Shown: positions 11,451 through 23,013 of the stretch, one piece after another
How positions within the stretch are numbered: the stretch's first letter is position 1
Layout: each line of letters opens with the position of its first letter
Assembly: GCA_003427395.1 (NCBI GenBank)
Contig: BFEA01000393.1
Span: 153,614 to 217,613 of the forward strand
DNA length: 64,000 bases
DNA from: Chara braunii
Taxonomy: Eukaryota > Streptophyta > Charophyceae > Charales > Characeae
Direction of reading: 5' to 3'
Translations under genes and position numbers: made by a program
Notes under the pieces: generated by a model
Told to the model about the DNA's origin: nothing
Seen by the model: only the letters and a program-made list of their open reading frames with translations
The model's database searches: none

Positions 11451-13430
11451 AGAAGATGGGCCCCCTACCCAACAGGCCGATACAGCCATACACATGGCAT
11501 GGTCTACAGGAGGTCAGGCAATAAGATTCCTAGGTATCATGGTAAAGAAGGACGGAGTCTGGCCAGGCATGGGCCAGAACCTAGTTGTCAGGGCAATCAC
11601 TCGCATGGCCCTGTGCAAAAACGCTCCGGCCTAGTTAATCGGAGGAGCCTTATTAATTAACACAACAATCTTCTCCACAGTGTGGTACATGGCATCCATC
11701 TGGTCCCTCCCCGATGATGACCCCAAAACGTTAAAAAACAGGGCTAGACCCCAACAGGACCACGTGTATCAACATGGTAGCCTGGGACCACATCACCAAG
11801 AAACCGCAGGAGGCTGGTCTTGGGTTAATTGATCCCAAAGAGGAATCCATGACACTGCAGATGAAATGGATTATCAAGATCCTGTTAAGACACCTCATTC
11901 CATGGACCCAGATGGCTCTAACAGCATCGGAAATCTTGCACCTATCAACTCCCTCCAAACATGAGAGGTCTTTTCTGGATAACGGTGAAGGACTGGACAA
12001 TCAAATCAGACAGGCCTTGGAGAAGAAACCCAACATTTTCTGTTACAAGCCTTATCCCAACCCTGGCGAAGAATGACGCCGAGTAAACACGGTGCACCAG
12101 GAAACAGAGAAGATGTCATGAGACCACCTCTGTTGTGCAACCCCTGGATCGTAGACCCAAGTGGCTCACCATGGACACTACGCTCAAAAGACAGGAGATG
12201 GATATCCAGGGTGGAGAAAGGGGTGTGGTAGGTGAAACACATTTTGGCAGAAGATGAAGACAATGGTCAACCGAACAGGAGCTTCGAATCGATTTAAAAG
12301 GCTGCCGCGCCCTCACAAAAAAAATTAACACAGATTCAGAAGAGCATCCCAACACAGTGGTCCCTCCTAAGGGAGGACCTCTCATGGAAATCCGAAGATT
12401 GTGGCATACTCATTTCCCAGATCAGCCTCGCAGACCATACCGATTCGTCTCTCGAACCAATGCACCCAGATACCTCTCCAAATTCTTCTCGTACTCGATC
12501 ACTAATCACAAGCTACAAGAGTTGGAAATTATGAACAGAGAACCCCAGTGCGAGATGCTAGAATCCTTCCTAGTGAGGAAAGTGAGGGTCCCGAAAACCA
12601 AAATCTGGTTAGTCTTCCAACCTGATCTCAGCATCTCAGACCTCGAATTCAACCCGAAAGAGTGGATCTGGAAACAAGGAAAATCCGAGAGAACGAGAAC
12701 GATATTAATACGATGTAAAATTTGGATATGACTTAGGAGTACAGACCACAGACCCGGATCCCAGACTCAAAGACAAAATGGATAGAGACCCTGAACCTAG
12801 AACCTACGGACCCCATTTCCATTCCCTGGACAAACCACCTGCCCATCAGACCGGTTAGGATCCGAAGCATGCAGTGGATCTTAGCCCACGCTAGCCCACG
12901 CATCGCTGCCCGTCAACCAATGGCTCCACAAGAGGAGGAAACATACGGATCCCGACAGCTCCGAATTATGTGATTTGTGCACAGACAACAGACCAGAAGA
13001 CATACCCCACTGCCTCTTGTACCGCACGGAAGCAGCCTGGATATGGAACAAGGTCCGCGGCCTACGGTCCCTCCTCTTCTCATTACCCCCTCCCCCCACA
13101 TCTCCTCAAAATATCCTTCTTCTATCCAACACTACTAACAATCTCGAAGGTGGCAAGGAAATCTGGTTTCACCTTCTCAGGGAGTTGGCTCTGTGGGTGA
13201 TCTGGAAAAGGAGGTGTGCCAAGACTATCGAGAGAACTGAGGTGGCAAGGGAAGAAATGTGGGCCCTACTGCTGGGTATGACGGAAACTGAGATTCAGTG
13301 CAGATGGAGGGAGGTAACATCAACAACGAAAGTCAGACCAGAAAGGCTAGCTGCCAAGAGACGTTCTTTTATGAGAGACTGGCTTCTACAAGGAAAGATT
13401 GCAACAGTGGCAGATAACAGATTGGTGTGA
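11451..13430 (+). pseudogene. LINE B ORF2 connection region and zinc-binding C-terminus
   Basis: Shifted frames cover the post-RT region. At about 12960-13040 the frame reads LCDLCTDNRPEDIPHCLLYR, the RT zinc-binding motif (zf-RVT) seen at the C-terminus of plant LINE ORF2; the final cysteine is arginine here. LWVIWKRRCAKTIE and LLQGKIATVADNRLV at the end match LINEs E and F. The frame closes at 13430. Confidence 0.75.
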
Positions 13431-13689
13431 AGAAATGGCAGAGCAAAACTCCAGCAACGACGACGACCCAGTGATGGGCACATTGAGATCATAGTCTCAG
13501 CAATATAGACAATTCTCCTCTTTTCTTGTTGCACACGAATTATATGACAGAATCACAATGGATTCTGAGAGGAAAGGTGGCAGGGCAAGCTGACAGTCAA
13601 TCCTCCTACATGGGAGCAATCATTGCTGGTCAGGGTTCCTTCGGCCAGACGGAAGGAAGCGTGAGAGTGTTCACCGTGTACTCCAATTC

Positions 13690-13798
13690 TCAACTTGCCG
13701 GTGGACAGAAACCGGACTGACGCTCCCCAGCATGGATATGGAGCCAGGACCATAAGGACCTGTTTTTTTAATTTAAAAAAAAAAAAAATGGTCTACCA
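13690..13798 (+). promoter_or_regulatory. LINE 3' end: conserved tail motif, hairpin and poly(A)
   Basis: CTTGCCGGTGGACAGAAACC is followed by GGACTGACGCTCCCCAGCAT, a GGAGCCAGGACCATAAGGACC hairpin region and A-rich tail. The same order ends LINEs D and F, so this is probably the 3' recognition region used for target-primed reverse transcription. Confidence 0.7.
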
Positions 13799-14078
13799 AA
13801 TTAGTACCAATAGATCAGGGAGTCGTAAAGGGATGACAAATTGTACCAAATGGGATCTGTTACTGCAACAAAGACTGATGTGGAAGAAGGAAGATGGTGT
13901 TGGATGGATCTCAAATGGAAAGAAAACGAAGTAAGACTGATCAACATATAATGACATATATGCACCAAACGACGTAGTGGAGAGAGGGGTATTCATATGA
14001 TCAATCGAACAAAACATTGCGCCATTGGAGGAATGCAGCGATAGAGCCATCCAATGACCGTATATCAGAGAGTGCAAA
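13799..14078 (+). pseudogene. LINE ORF2 endonuclease fragment
   Basis: After the poly(A) of LINE B, shifted frames read GSRKGMTNCTKWDLLLQQ and then a WMDLKWKENEVRLI- and YNDIYAPNDVVERG-like stretch. This is the middle of a LINE endonuclease, where a substrate-contacting block (IYAPND) is conserved. No flanking RT is attached. It ends where the next inverted-repeat element starts. Confidence 0.6.
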
Positions 14079-14398
14079 CGGGTAACAGTTGCCCGTACCC
14101 GGCCATACCCAACTGTAACCTCCAGGTTACGGGCGGGTATGGGTACCCCTTCTGAAGGCGGAGTTGGGTATGGGCAGGCACAAACAAAAGGTGGTGGTTG
14201 TTAGGGCAGGCACAGTTCCCCTTTTTGGAGATCATGGGTGGGTAAGGGCAGGTAGGGGTAGGATTAAAAAAAAAAAAAAAACGGGTATGGCAGCCAGAAA
14301 AAAAAATAGACGGGTATGGGCAGGTACGGGTGGCCCAAAAAAAAAAGGGGTGGGTATGGGCGGGTAGAGGTTCCCAGCGGGTAACCGTGGTATACCCG
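14079..14398. mobile_element. Probable inverted-repeat DNA element rich in GGGTATGGG
   Basis: Starts CGGGTAACAGTTGCCCGTACCC and ends with the inverse GGGTATACC-type sequence (CGGGTAACCGTGGTATACCCG). Many GGGTATGGG / CCATACCC motifs and two A runs lie inside. No matching target duplication was found, so the limits are tentative. Confidence 0.45.
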
Positions 14399-14703
14399 AT
14401 GTGAGTCTTGTAGCTTTGCAGGCTTTTTATTTTTGCTCAAGCGTGATGCTTTTCTCATATTCCTTTCTCATAATTCCACCTTGCTAAGCTGCTACTCAAT
14501 TGACGTCATGTTCGATAACTCTCAAAATAGCAGATGGAAACATGTGAGCTCTTGCAAATGTTTAAAGGGCCATGAATGGAAAAAAAAGAACTGAGCAGCA
14601 GATGAGCAGCACCTAAGCTGTGAATATTTTGTCTCAATCGCTGTTCTGGGTAATTGGACAGGTTGGTCATTATTCAAATAGCAACCTCAGTAAAGAGGAT
14701 TAC
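14399..14703. other. Non-coding; possible intron of the minus-strand gene
   Basis: AT-rich sequence without an open frame. On the minus strand it directly follows a good splice donor (CAG|GTAATC at 14704/14703), so it may be intron. Confidence 0.4.
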
Positions 14704-15915
14704 CTGGTGCTCAACAGTGCGTATGAGTTGCTCCCTCTTATTCTCCGACAAACGGAGCTGCTCTGCCCACCAGAGCTCTGCATCGGCTGCACCTGCCACA
14801 GCATTGCTGCTCGTGTCTGCCATCATGGGCGTAGGTCGTCTTGCCAGCCCTGAGTCTTGAGAACCCAGGAGGTCATCTCTACGCACAGAGGACAGGGCAC
14901 GCACTCCTTCCTTTCCTCCACTGCCTGCACCACGGCCCCGTCCCCCCGTACTGCCTCGCCCAGCACCAGCTATTCTCCCGCCTTTCATGGCATTTGGAAA
15001 GCCGATATGGGCAAGGTAGCTTGAGTTACAAGAGTCATTTCGGGAGTTATAGCTTGAGCTGGCAGGTTCATTTTGGGTGTTGTGCCTAAAGGTGTCAGTC
15101 TGGGCATTGAAGCTGGAGTTGAAAGAGCCACCGCCTTGCCGTCCAAGACCACCTCTTGCTCTTAGCAAATCGCTAGCACCCTTTCCTGTCTCGCTGGGTC
15201 TTGGGCCCAAAGAACTGTAAGAACCCACAGGGGAGCCATCGGGCCAGCAAAACTTTGGGCCAAGGCTGTCGGACCAGCAAAACTTGGGTCCAGGACCACA
15301 TTTGGGACCATATTCATCATCCACGCCTCTTGGATTGGGATTGCCAGTAATCTCTCTGCCTGCGGGTTTGACAGGAGGCTTGCCTTCTTTTGACCATTGG
15401 CAGAGTTCAGAATTGCTGAGATTGCTGACGTTGGACATGTCAGAGCGCATACTACTGACTGGTTTGCAAGATGGTCCATCCATCTCCTCCACATCATCAC
15501 ACCAGCTCACTCTGCGTCCTTGTGCACCAGTGCGGGCACCAGTAACAGCCTTAACTTGTGATGTGTCACCTGCGGAGTAACTTTCTCTTAGTGGTCTGAC
15601 AAGATATCTCTCATCATTTCCAACAGGGTAGGTAAACATCATCTCCCCTTGATGAGGAGCATTTGTGTGACCACCACCTTTCTCCTGTTCCGTTACTGTT
15701 CTCGACATAGTGGCTTTAATAAATCGGCTGTTCTCTTTGCCTGCACTTTCCTCGTCACCGCCACCTTTACTAGCCCTCCCACTACCATCCAATCTTCCAT
15801 CCCATGTTTCGGCTGCTTTAGGAAACTCTGCTGGTCTTCTCTCCATCCTCCTGTCCTCAACCCGGATTTGATCTGCTGAACCTGTGCCAGGCAGCAGCTG
15901 TGTACTAGGTGCCAT
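14704..15915 (-). CDS. Candidate host-gene exon: Gly/Ser/Arg-rich protein
   Basis: The only long frame in the window that is neither LINE nor low-complexity repeat. The frame is open from 16026 to 14674; I place the start at the MAPSTQLLPG methionine (15915). The last coding base before an in-frame CAG|GTAATC donor is 14704, giving 404 residues. Features: charged N-terminal third; SSMRSDMSNVSNLSNSELCQ near residue 155; two near-identical FCWSD/FCWPD repeats (GPKFCWSDSLGPKFCWPDGS, about residues 210-230); an RGRGAGSGG glycine/arginine patch near residue 335; and a helical, charged end (WWAEQLRLSENKREQLIRTV). Such RGG patches often bind RNA, but no domain was recognised and function is unknown. 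Upstream lies an inverted-repeat DNA element (from 16099). It could also be gene-capture sequence or a fortuitous frame. Confidence 0.45.
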
Positions 15916-16270
15916 GTAGAACACAGCATGGAACTTGAGGTCGAAATAAAGAGACTTGATATGGAAGACATCTGGGAAACTATCAAGGTGAAAGACAAAT
16001 CGCATGTAACAATTTCTGAATACCAAATAGAATCATGGCTTTTCTGGCTACAGATCCTATTTATCTGGGAATAACAAAATAAAATATTAAATTAATATCA
16101 TGGTAACTGCAGACCCGGACACCGGACACTCCGGACTGTCTTCCGGACCAGTGTCTGGACCGGTCCGGACTGTCCGGTGATCCCAACATCACCGGACACC
16201 CAGACATCACCGGACCCGGACAGTCCGGACCGATGTCAGGGGGTGCAAAATGTCTGGACAAAAAAAAAAA

Positions 16271-16335
16271 NNNNNNNNNNNNNNNNNNNNNNNNNNNNNN
16301 NNNNNNNNNNNNNNNNNNNNNNNNNNNNNNNNNNN
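16271..16335. other. Assembly gap (Ns)
   Basis: Run of N directly after a poly(A) of ten bases. Confidence 1.
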
Positions 16336-16629
16336 GCCCTGTTGGCAGGCACTTACCTGCTTTGCACTTTGTAGTTCAGGCAACAGAGCACCTGTCTTGC
16401 AGCAAATCAACAAGCACATTCAACTAGCAGACATGCAGAGTTGCAAGCAGTGCAAAGCAGGCACAAGACTAAAGAAACAGGGGAAAAAAAAAAGAAAAAG
16501 GTATGATTAACTTTGAAGTTTGGGCTTTGAATTAAGCAATTTAAGTTCATAACTTCATATAACTTAGAAGTTCGAACTTTGCAGTTGAATTCCGAACGTG
16601 AGAGTCTTCAGACTGGCAGTACTGTCAGT

Positions 16630-16702
<73 letters not shown>
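16630..16702. repeat. (CT)n microsatellite
   Basis: About 36 uninterrupted CT units inside the CCGGAC-rich element. Confidence 0.97.
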
Positions 16703-16705
<3 letters not shown>

Positions 16706-17411
16706 CAACGGGCAGCAGCGGCGGGCGGCGCATCGAAATGGCCGCTTTGAAATTGCTCGGGCCTGTGTGAAACCCGCCACCCCAAAAACCTGCAGTGTCT
16801 TGTGTCTGGACCTCTAGGCCCTGTCCAGTGGGGTGAAACGACACTGAAAAATCACCCCATTATTTTTCCAGGGGCGACCACGACCCGAAAAACGTCCTGC
16901 CCCACCCCCCTTCATTTTTTTCGATTTTTGCCCTGGGGCCTCCATCAGGACACAAGGACCGGACACCGGACATGTTGTTCCGCACTGTCTGGAACCCGGT
17001 CCGGACGTCCGGTCGGTTACCATGTTAATAATGCTTAAAAGTTTCTTTCTCGTTTCAGCTTCACTGTTATATTCCCACCCTCGGTTCTGCCTGAACTGCA
17101 GTAATTTCAAGATCTGACAGTCTGATGTTCAACGGTTCATGCTTTCAATTGTTTTTGACTACATCAAGCTCTTCCACCGCAACAGGACTCTGACTTTCTT
17201 CAGATGGCACCAATAATTGGCATTCTTTAGGCATTCAAGTTGGGAAACAAAGGACTGACCCTAAAATTTTCACAGTGCAAAACTCAAAAAGAGACAATGC
17301 CGTTCAATTGCAAGTTTGCAAAGTGAAAGAGTTTGGAAAGAGAATTAGACAAAGGAAGAAAAGAACGGAGAATCCCTGTCAGGCCAAGCTCTGACCACTT
17401 CTGTTTTCTCA

Positions 17412-19178
17412 ATGATGTGGTATATAGCCTCAATCTGGAAAGTGCCCAACCATACAATCAAGGACGTTAATCGCAAAGCAAGACCCTGCCTGTGGTTGGG
17501 AGACCCCAACAAAGAGAACTTCATACCAAAGATAGTGTGGCATTATATCAAAAGGAAACCAGTCAAAGGAGGGCTCAGAATTATTGATCCCAAGCAAGGA
17601 AACAAAAGCCCTACAAGTGAAGTGGATTGTTAAGCTCCTGACCAAACCGGGACTGGCATGGCTGGCTTTGGACAGTATCAGGTACTTAGCGCCAACAACT
17701 ACACCAGCAAACGTGTCCGGTCTATTTTGGGTAACGAATAAGGAATGGCGCCCAAACAAAGACCGTGGTACTTAGCGCCAACAACTACACCAGCAAACGT
17801 GTCCGGTCTATTTTGGGTAATGAATAAGGAATGGCGCCCAAACAAAGACCGTAGAAACCAACGAAGAGGGAGCCCCCCTACACCTTACTGGACTGCATTT
17901 CTGCGAATATGGTGGGAAACCATGCCAAAGAAAGTGGCAGATCCAGGTCCACAGAGGAAGTCTTGAGACAACCCTCTTCGGGAATCCTTGGGTGAGAGAC
18001 GAAAGCGCTCAGCCACTTTCTCTCAAGCCACAGGGAAGATGGATATCATCAATTAACCACGGAGTATGGAAAATGAGCCATATTAGGATGAGGAGAAAAA
18101 GGACAGGCTTTGGGAACAGGTGCTTGGTTTCCGCCTCAAGGGATGCTGCCGACGAGATGAGAACATCCAAATTATCATCAATTGGGGAGTGCTGGTTCAG
18201 GAAACAGCACCCACAAGGGCCTTACAATTCTCCCATAAGCAACAGGGATCAGACACCCTGGCTGTTTTCACTTCTTTTCCAATTACTCCTACAATGCATG
18301 GCTCCTCCTCCATTCTAAACAAAGATGAGGAGCTAATAGCCCTAAATCCATTCGTGCTCAGAAAAGTAAGAGTGTTGGGGGTGTGGCAAAAAACAATCAT
18401 CAAAATGGACACTGCAATTCAAGACTTGGAATTTGACCCGTCAGAATGGGCCTGGACACCAGGCAGAAGCAAGAATATCAGCATGGCCATCCACATTCAT
18501 GAGTACACAGTTAAACTGTGATACAACTGCCTTCTTAAGACTAAGGATCCTTATCCCACAATGAAGAACGAAGTTAATCGGTCAGGATGCCAATCAGATA
18601 TCCCAAATACCATGGAAATTTTCAAAACAATTCGGCATGTCAAAATCAGGAGGCTCATCTCCTGTGTGACTCTACCAGTTAACCAATGGTTACATATTAG
18701 AAGAAGGAAGACCGATCCTAGCAGCGCGGACTTAGGTATGGTATGCTTGGACAATGAATCAGAAGACATGATACACTGCTTAATAAGTTGTAGAGAGGTG
18801 ACGGAATACTAGGCTAGGGCATCCGACCTTTGGGAATCCCTTTTTCCTACCCCCTTTCCTGAGCACCCCATGCAACTCCTCCTATGGACTTACATCCATG
18901 CCTACTTTCGGAAGACGGAGAAGATCTGGTTCGGCATGATCAGAAAGGTGACTCTTTGGTCGATATGGAAGGTGCTCTCCACTCCGAGAGAGAGCATTTG
19001 GGTGGGTACAAGGTCATTGATCTACGCTGAGATTCTATGCACGTGGCAGAAAACAACACACTCTATGCCAGAGGATCTGGACCTGCAGCAGAAAATGAAA
19101 GCTAAATTTGCAAGGGTATGGCTGGTGGGAAGCAGGGTAGCGGACATAAATGGCTCCCATATACGTTGGAAAGGCTGA
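17412..19178 (+). pseudogene. LINE C ORF2 C-terminal region
   Basis: Frames 17412-17633, 17584-17775, 17745-17966, 18120-18521, 18561-18812 and 18870-19178 together follow the connection region of LINE ORF2. Landmarks: WLGDPNKENFIPKIVWHYIK and GLRIIDPKQG (17490-17600), VRVLGVWQKTIIKM, LEFDPSEWAW (about 18425-18455), a zinc-binding remnant CLDNESEDMIHCLISC (about 18745-18793, its first two cysteines reduced to one), LWSIWKVLSTPRE and VWLVGSRVADINGSHIRW at the end. An 86-bp tandem duplication at 17680-17853 breaks the frame. Not functional. Confidence 0.8.
17680..17853. repeat. 86-bp tandem duplication inside LINE C
   Basis: The block starting TACTTAGCGCCAACAACTAC and ending AACAAAGACCGT occurs twice in a row with about two differences. 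Confidence 0.9.
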
Positions 19179-19345
19179 CACAATTCAGAACTGGGGTTTA
19201 GAAGGCAGAGGTCCAGATCAGCAGACTGGCAGGACCCAATACGGGCCACATAAATTCGACGGCATGGCAGAGAGGAGGAGACCAGCAACGAAGCAGTCAA
19301 CAACCTACAAGATCAGAGTTCTAGCAGGACATCCCTGACAATAGC

Positions 19346-21548
19346 TTCGTTCAGAAAAGGTTAGTGGAGGAATTCCCCAATAATTCAATCATCGATTGGC
19401 TCCCTGCAAGCCCGGGCTTCCTCGCACCAAATAATGACTCTCGGGTGGCGTGCTGGGAGGTTAAATCGGGAGCTCCGCCGAGGTTTCCGGACCAATGGAT
19501 TTTCAGGAGAAGTGGGCAGAGGATTACGGTCTTTATATCGTCCAAAACTAATCCGTTCTGCTTCAAGTGCAGAGGAAGGGGTCATTTGGGAACTTCCTGT
19601 CCATAGGGAGGGGCAGGTGGTAAGCAGACTCCTCTGCGTCGGTCGATGCTCCAGGAATGTGAAAGCAAACTAGGGGTATGGTATATTAATTCACCACAAT
19701 ACAGGGGGTGGATCTTCGATGATAATTTGGAGAACCCAAAGTGGGTGTGGATACTAAAGAAGGACCCTATGATTAAACCGGACATTTACCCCCCATATGA
19801 CAGCGGATGGAGACAGGCGGAAGCAAAGAGGATGGAAGATAAGGAAACATGATACATATCTAGACCAATGTTGGACAACACAATCATGCCAGATGTCCAA
19901 CAAAGAATGAAACTTATGGATGAACTTCACACAGTTGGGAAAAATGCAAAAAGGGCGTTTTTGGAAAATACAGCGGCCAGGGCACAGCAGCAGGAACATC
20001 AGAAGGAAAATGAGGGAACCACTGGGAAATGGGGGAAGGACAGGGAGAAAGCATGAATTGTGGAGAGGAGGAGGGAGATGGCACAAGTGGGGGAAGTCAA
20101 CCCTTGAAAAGGAAGGAATCGTCGGTGGAACCGGAGGGGTCAGATAGGCAGGAGGGGAGTGCTCAGCAAGCGAAAAGGCAACACAAGAGCACAACAACGG
20201 AGGGGAGCACAACAGCGGAGTCACAGGAAGGAACCACACACGACACAACGGTGTCTGGAGACGGAAGTCCAGGAAGAGAGCGCCAGGAAGTATCTCAGGA
20301 TGCCTCCACACCATCAGAATCTGATAGGGAGAGAGAGGGAAAAAAAAAGTTAATGCACAATGTAGAAAATATGACTGAAGAGGAAATATTGCAGGCAGAG
20401 GAAGATCAGAGGGACAGCTCACAGGATATGGAATCGGAGGATTCATCAGAAGAAGAGCGGAGAACGGGAAACGTCAGAGGAGGAGAACATGACCCTAGAG
20501 CGGTGGGTCCAAGAAGTGGAACAATTAGAATGGGGTAGGACGATTGAATGCGAGATCAGGTTGGCCCATCACAAACACTCGAGAAATCTCAAACAGGCAA
20601 CACAAGTGGCAGACGACATTACTTCGGAAAATAGGTTTGAATTGTTAAAGAGGGAAGGGGAAATTAATGAATTCTACGCTGCCCAATATGCCAGGAAAGC
20701 TCGCCCAATCAAAAATGACATTCAAATTCAACAGGATGAATATGCAAAAAATTTTCAATGGCCAAAGACATATCACAGCAAGGAAGGAAAGCGAGGAAGC
20801 AAGAAAAGAAAAGCACAGAGGGAGGAAGAACAGGGAAGTAGAGTGGGATTGGAGGATGGATCACATGATCGACTGATGAAGGAAGCGGAACAACAGAGGG
20901 GGGAGGAAGAGGAGGACACAAAACAGGATCTGAGAAGGCAAGGAGCGATACTGCTGGCCCAGGTTAACGTGCTCAAAGATGAGAACAAGGATTTAGAGGC
21001 GGGCACGGTGAATTTACAAAAAATTGCAAATAGTCAGTGGAGAGAAATCGAAGCAGCAGCAAGATTGGAAGCCAAGAACGGGGAGAAGAGGAGAGTTATT
21101 TTGCCCTACCGTTGGAATGGAAAGCATTCGGATTGGGAAGTGGCAATCCACCAGTCTCTTCAGTTGGTCACAGCTCCGGTCAATGCCTGTACGGGCAAGG
21201 ACCTGCAAAATCTGATCGGGGAGGGAGTGTCGTCTAGAGCATATGCGCTTAGGGGATAGAAGGGAAGAGTCTATGGAAATAGGGGAGGGAGGAGGTGACG
21301 AGGCAGCAGTGGACTTCAGACCCCTGCTCATACACATGCAAGCCAAGTCTAAACTATTTTGGATGCCTTGCCAGGTGGTGGAAACTATTCCTTATGGATT
21401 GCTGGGGGGGGAGGTCACAGCGGAATGGGTAGCCCGGTGTGCTGCAGCGGCAGTTAAGGTGGACGCATTCGTTTGGAAGCCGGAATTCTTGGAAAAAAAA
21501 ATATCTTCGGTGTCCACGATAGCGGAAACAACTTTGCAGGGAGTATAA
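19346..21548 (+). pseudogene. LINE D ORF1
   Basis: Encodes the RNA-binding ORF1 protein. The first frame (from about 19346) reads IIDWLPASPGFLAPNNDSRV and then the intact knuckle CFKCRGRGHLGTSC (CX2CX4HX4C, about 19557-19600). Next come an acidic tryptophan block (YRGWIFDDNLENPKWVWILK, 19701-19760), a long Gln/Glu/Ser/Thr-rich linker in frame 20029-20538, a charged helical region with heptad-like spacing (about 20880-21070, QGAILLAQVNVLKDENKDLE), and a C-terminal block ETIPYGLLGGEVTAEWVARC (about 21384-21440) shared with LINE B. The frame ends at 21548. Frameshifts lie near 19610, 19850-20030, 20540 and 21240. Confidence 0.8.
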
Positions 21549-21679
21549 AACAAGGGGGCAAGTCAAAGAGAGACATGAAGCAAACATAAGGAGCTCATGG
21601 AGGAAGGAGGAATAGACAGACTAAGGAAGAGGCTAAGGATGGATCAAGGGAATCGGACGCAGCCGGAGATTAGGATAAC

Positions 21680-22842
21680 TTCGTAGAACATAAATGGGAT
21701 GGTAGGGATTGCGGAAAATCAAGACAAATGGCAGAATGTGTTAAATTATACGGACTGGTTCGCCTCCTCGCCGCCAGACTTTATCTGCTTCCAAGAAACA
21801 CACCTCAAGGAAACAAACGAGCATCAGAAAATTAAAAACAAGGTAATGCAGAGACTTCAAAGGGTAAAGGAGGCTTGGGTGGGCACCAGCAGCTAGCCAC
21901 CATTCAACAGAGGTAGCTATAATTCAAAACAAAAGATCAGCAGCGGCTTACAACATACACAACAATAATGTATTGGTAGATGAGATAGAAGGAAGATGGG
22001 TAAAGGTCAACTTTGAATTGCACGATGACCCTTACACGTTGGTATCAGTATACTACCCCAACTCATTACAGCAGTGGGTATAGTTTATAGATCGCATCCA
22101 GGGGATTTTGGAGGCGGAGAGACACTTAATAATTGTAGGGGATTGGAACGCCGCATTGGACCCCAACTTAGATAGATTATCGGCAGGAGGTAGGATTTGG
22201 GATGATGGCTTGTTTGAGGAAGCTTTGCCGGTTCATTGGTTGATGACTAGTACAGACCTGGTGGACCCCTACAAACTGTATTTTCCGGATGAAAGACAGT
22301 TCACATACTTAACGAGAAATCGCAACCAACATGTATCGGCCTCAAGAATAGATTACTTCCTAACGTCGCCTGGTATAACAGGCATGACACACTCTGTAAG
22401 TATAGGGGATTTGCCATATGGGACGGGATTAGACCACAAACCCATTCACCTACACTTGGTAACGGATAAACAGGTCAAAAGAGGAAGGGGTTTTTACAAG
22501 CTAAATGACTCATTGTTGAGAACACAGGAAATGAGGCGAGGAGTACTCCAGGTTTGTCAAGATCATAATACAGAAACTCAAACCTTCCCCGAGTTGCTAA
22601 TAGCACTGCCCAAAGCTTCGGCAGGGGTGGCTCGGACGTTGGCGGCTAGAAGAAAGGAAAGAGAGCTAGAGCTACAGCAAATAATAAGACTAGCGGAGCG
22701 CAACATTATCAACTCCCCAGGAAACGACATCTACGAAGCAGCGCTCGAAGTAGCAAGGGAGGAAATGGTTGAATGGCAACGATGGAAAACAAGAGGTCTG
22801 CAAATGAGGGCCAAAGTCAAAGAATGGGAGGAGGGAGAATGA
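21680..22842 (+). pseudogene. LINE D ORF2 endonuclease domain
   Basis: Apurinic-like endonuclease that nicks target DNA. Conserved blocks in order: NINGMVGIAENQDKW (from about 21690), FICFQETHLKET (about 21781-21816, catalytic Glu), IIVGDWNAALDPNLDRLS (about 22129-22182, catalytic Asp/Asn), SRIDYFLTSPGI (about 22342-22378) and GLDHKPIHLHL (about 22426-22458, catalytic Asp-His). A stop codon replaces tryptophan at about 21687, and stops and a shift lie between 21896 and 22108, but 22108-22842 is a clean 244-codon stretch. All catalytic residues are kept, so the copy is relatively young. Confidence 0.88.
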
Positions 22843-23013
22843 ATGACTAAATTTTTTTTCCAAAAAATAAAAACTAGAGGAAGAAACAATCTCATAGCTC
22901 AAATCGAGGGACCACAAGGAGTAATCTCGGACAAAGAAGGAATGCTCCGGGTCGCCTTTGATTTCTACAACAATTTATACAGGTCAAGAGAGGGGGAATA
23001 ACAAAGGCAACAG

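Larger units (their letters stand above)
6495..13798 (+). mobile_element. LINE B, L1-clade retrotransposon with both ORFs degenerate
   Basis: Order is a C-rich presumed 5' UTR (6495-7080, with an A tract at 6966-6989), ORF1 (7084-9838), a short endonuclease remnant (10010-10330), an RT domain (10540-11450), the connection region and zinc-binding motif (to 13430), then a 3' UTR that ends in CCGGTGGACAGAAACCGGAC, an AGGACCATAAGGACCT hairpin and a poly(A) at 13760-13798. Most of the endonuclease is missing between about 10330 and 10450, where a poly(T)-rich segment sits. The 5' boundary is approximate. Confidence 0.85.
16099..17024. mobile_element. Inverted-repeat DNA element rich in CCGGAC motifs
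   Basis: Ends are CATGGTAACTGCAGACCCGG and, inverted, CATGGTAACCGACCGGACGT. Both subterminal parts are packed with CCGGAC, GTCCGG and TCCGGACAGTCCGG-like palindromes. Flanks share TTAATA (16092-16097 and 17025-17030), a possible target duplication. The interior holds an assembly gap (16271-16335) and a long (CT)n tract. No transposase frame. Confidence 0.65.
17385..19335 (+). mobile_element. LINE C, 5'-truncated ORF2 3' fragment
   Basis: Homology to LINE ORF2 begins at SMMWYIASIWKVPN (about 17408), downstream of the RT core, and continues through the connection region to the C-terminal end at about 19178, followed by a short tail. There is no RT catalytic motif. The 3' UTR seen in B, D and F is absent, because LINE D sequence starts at about 19340. 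So this copy is cut at both ends. Confidence 0.8.
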
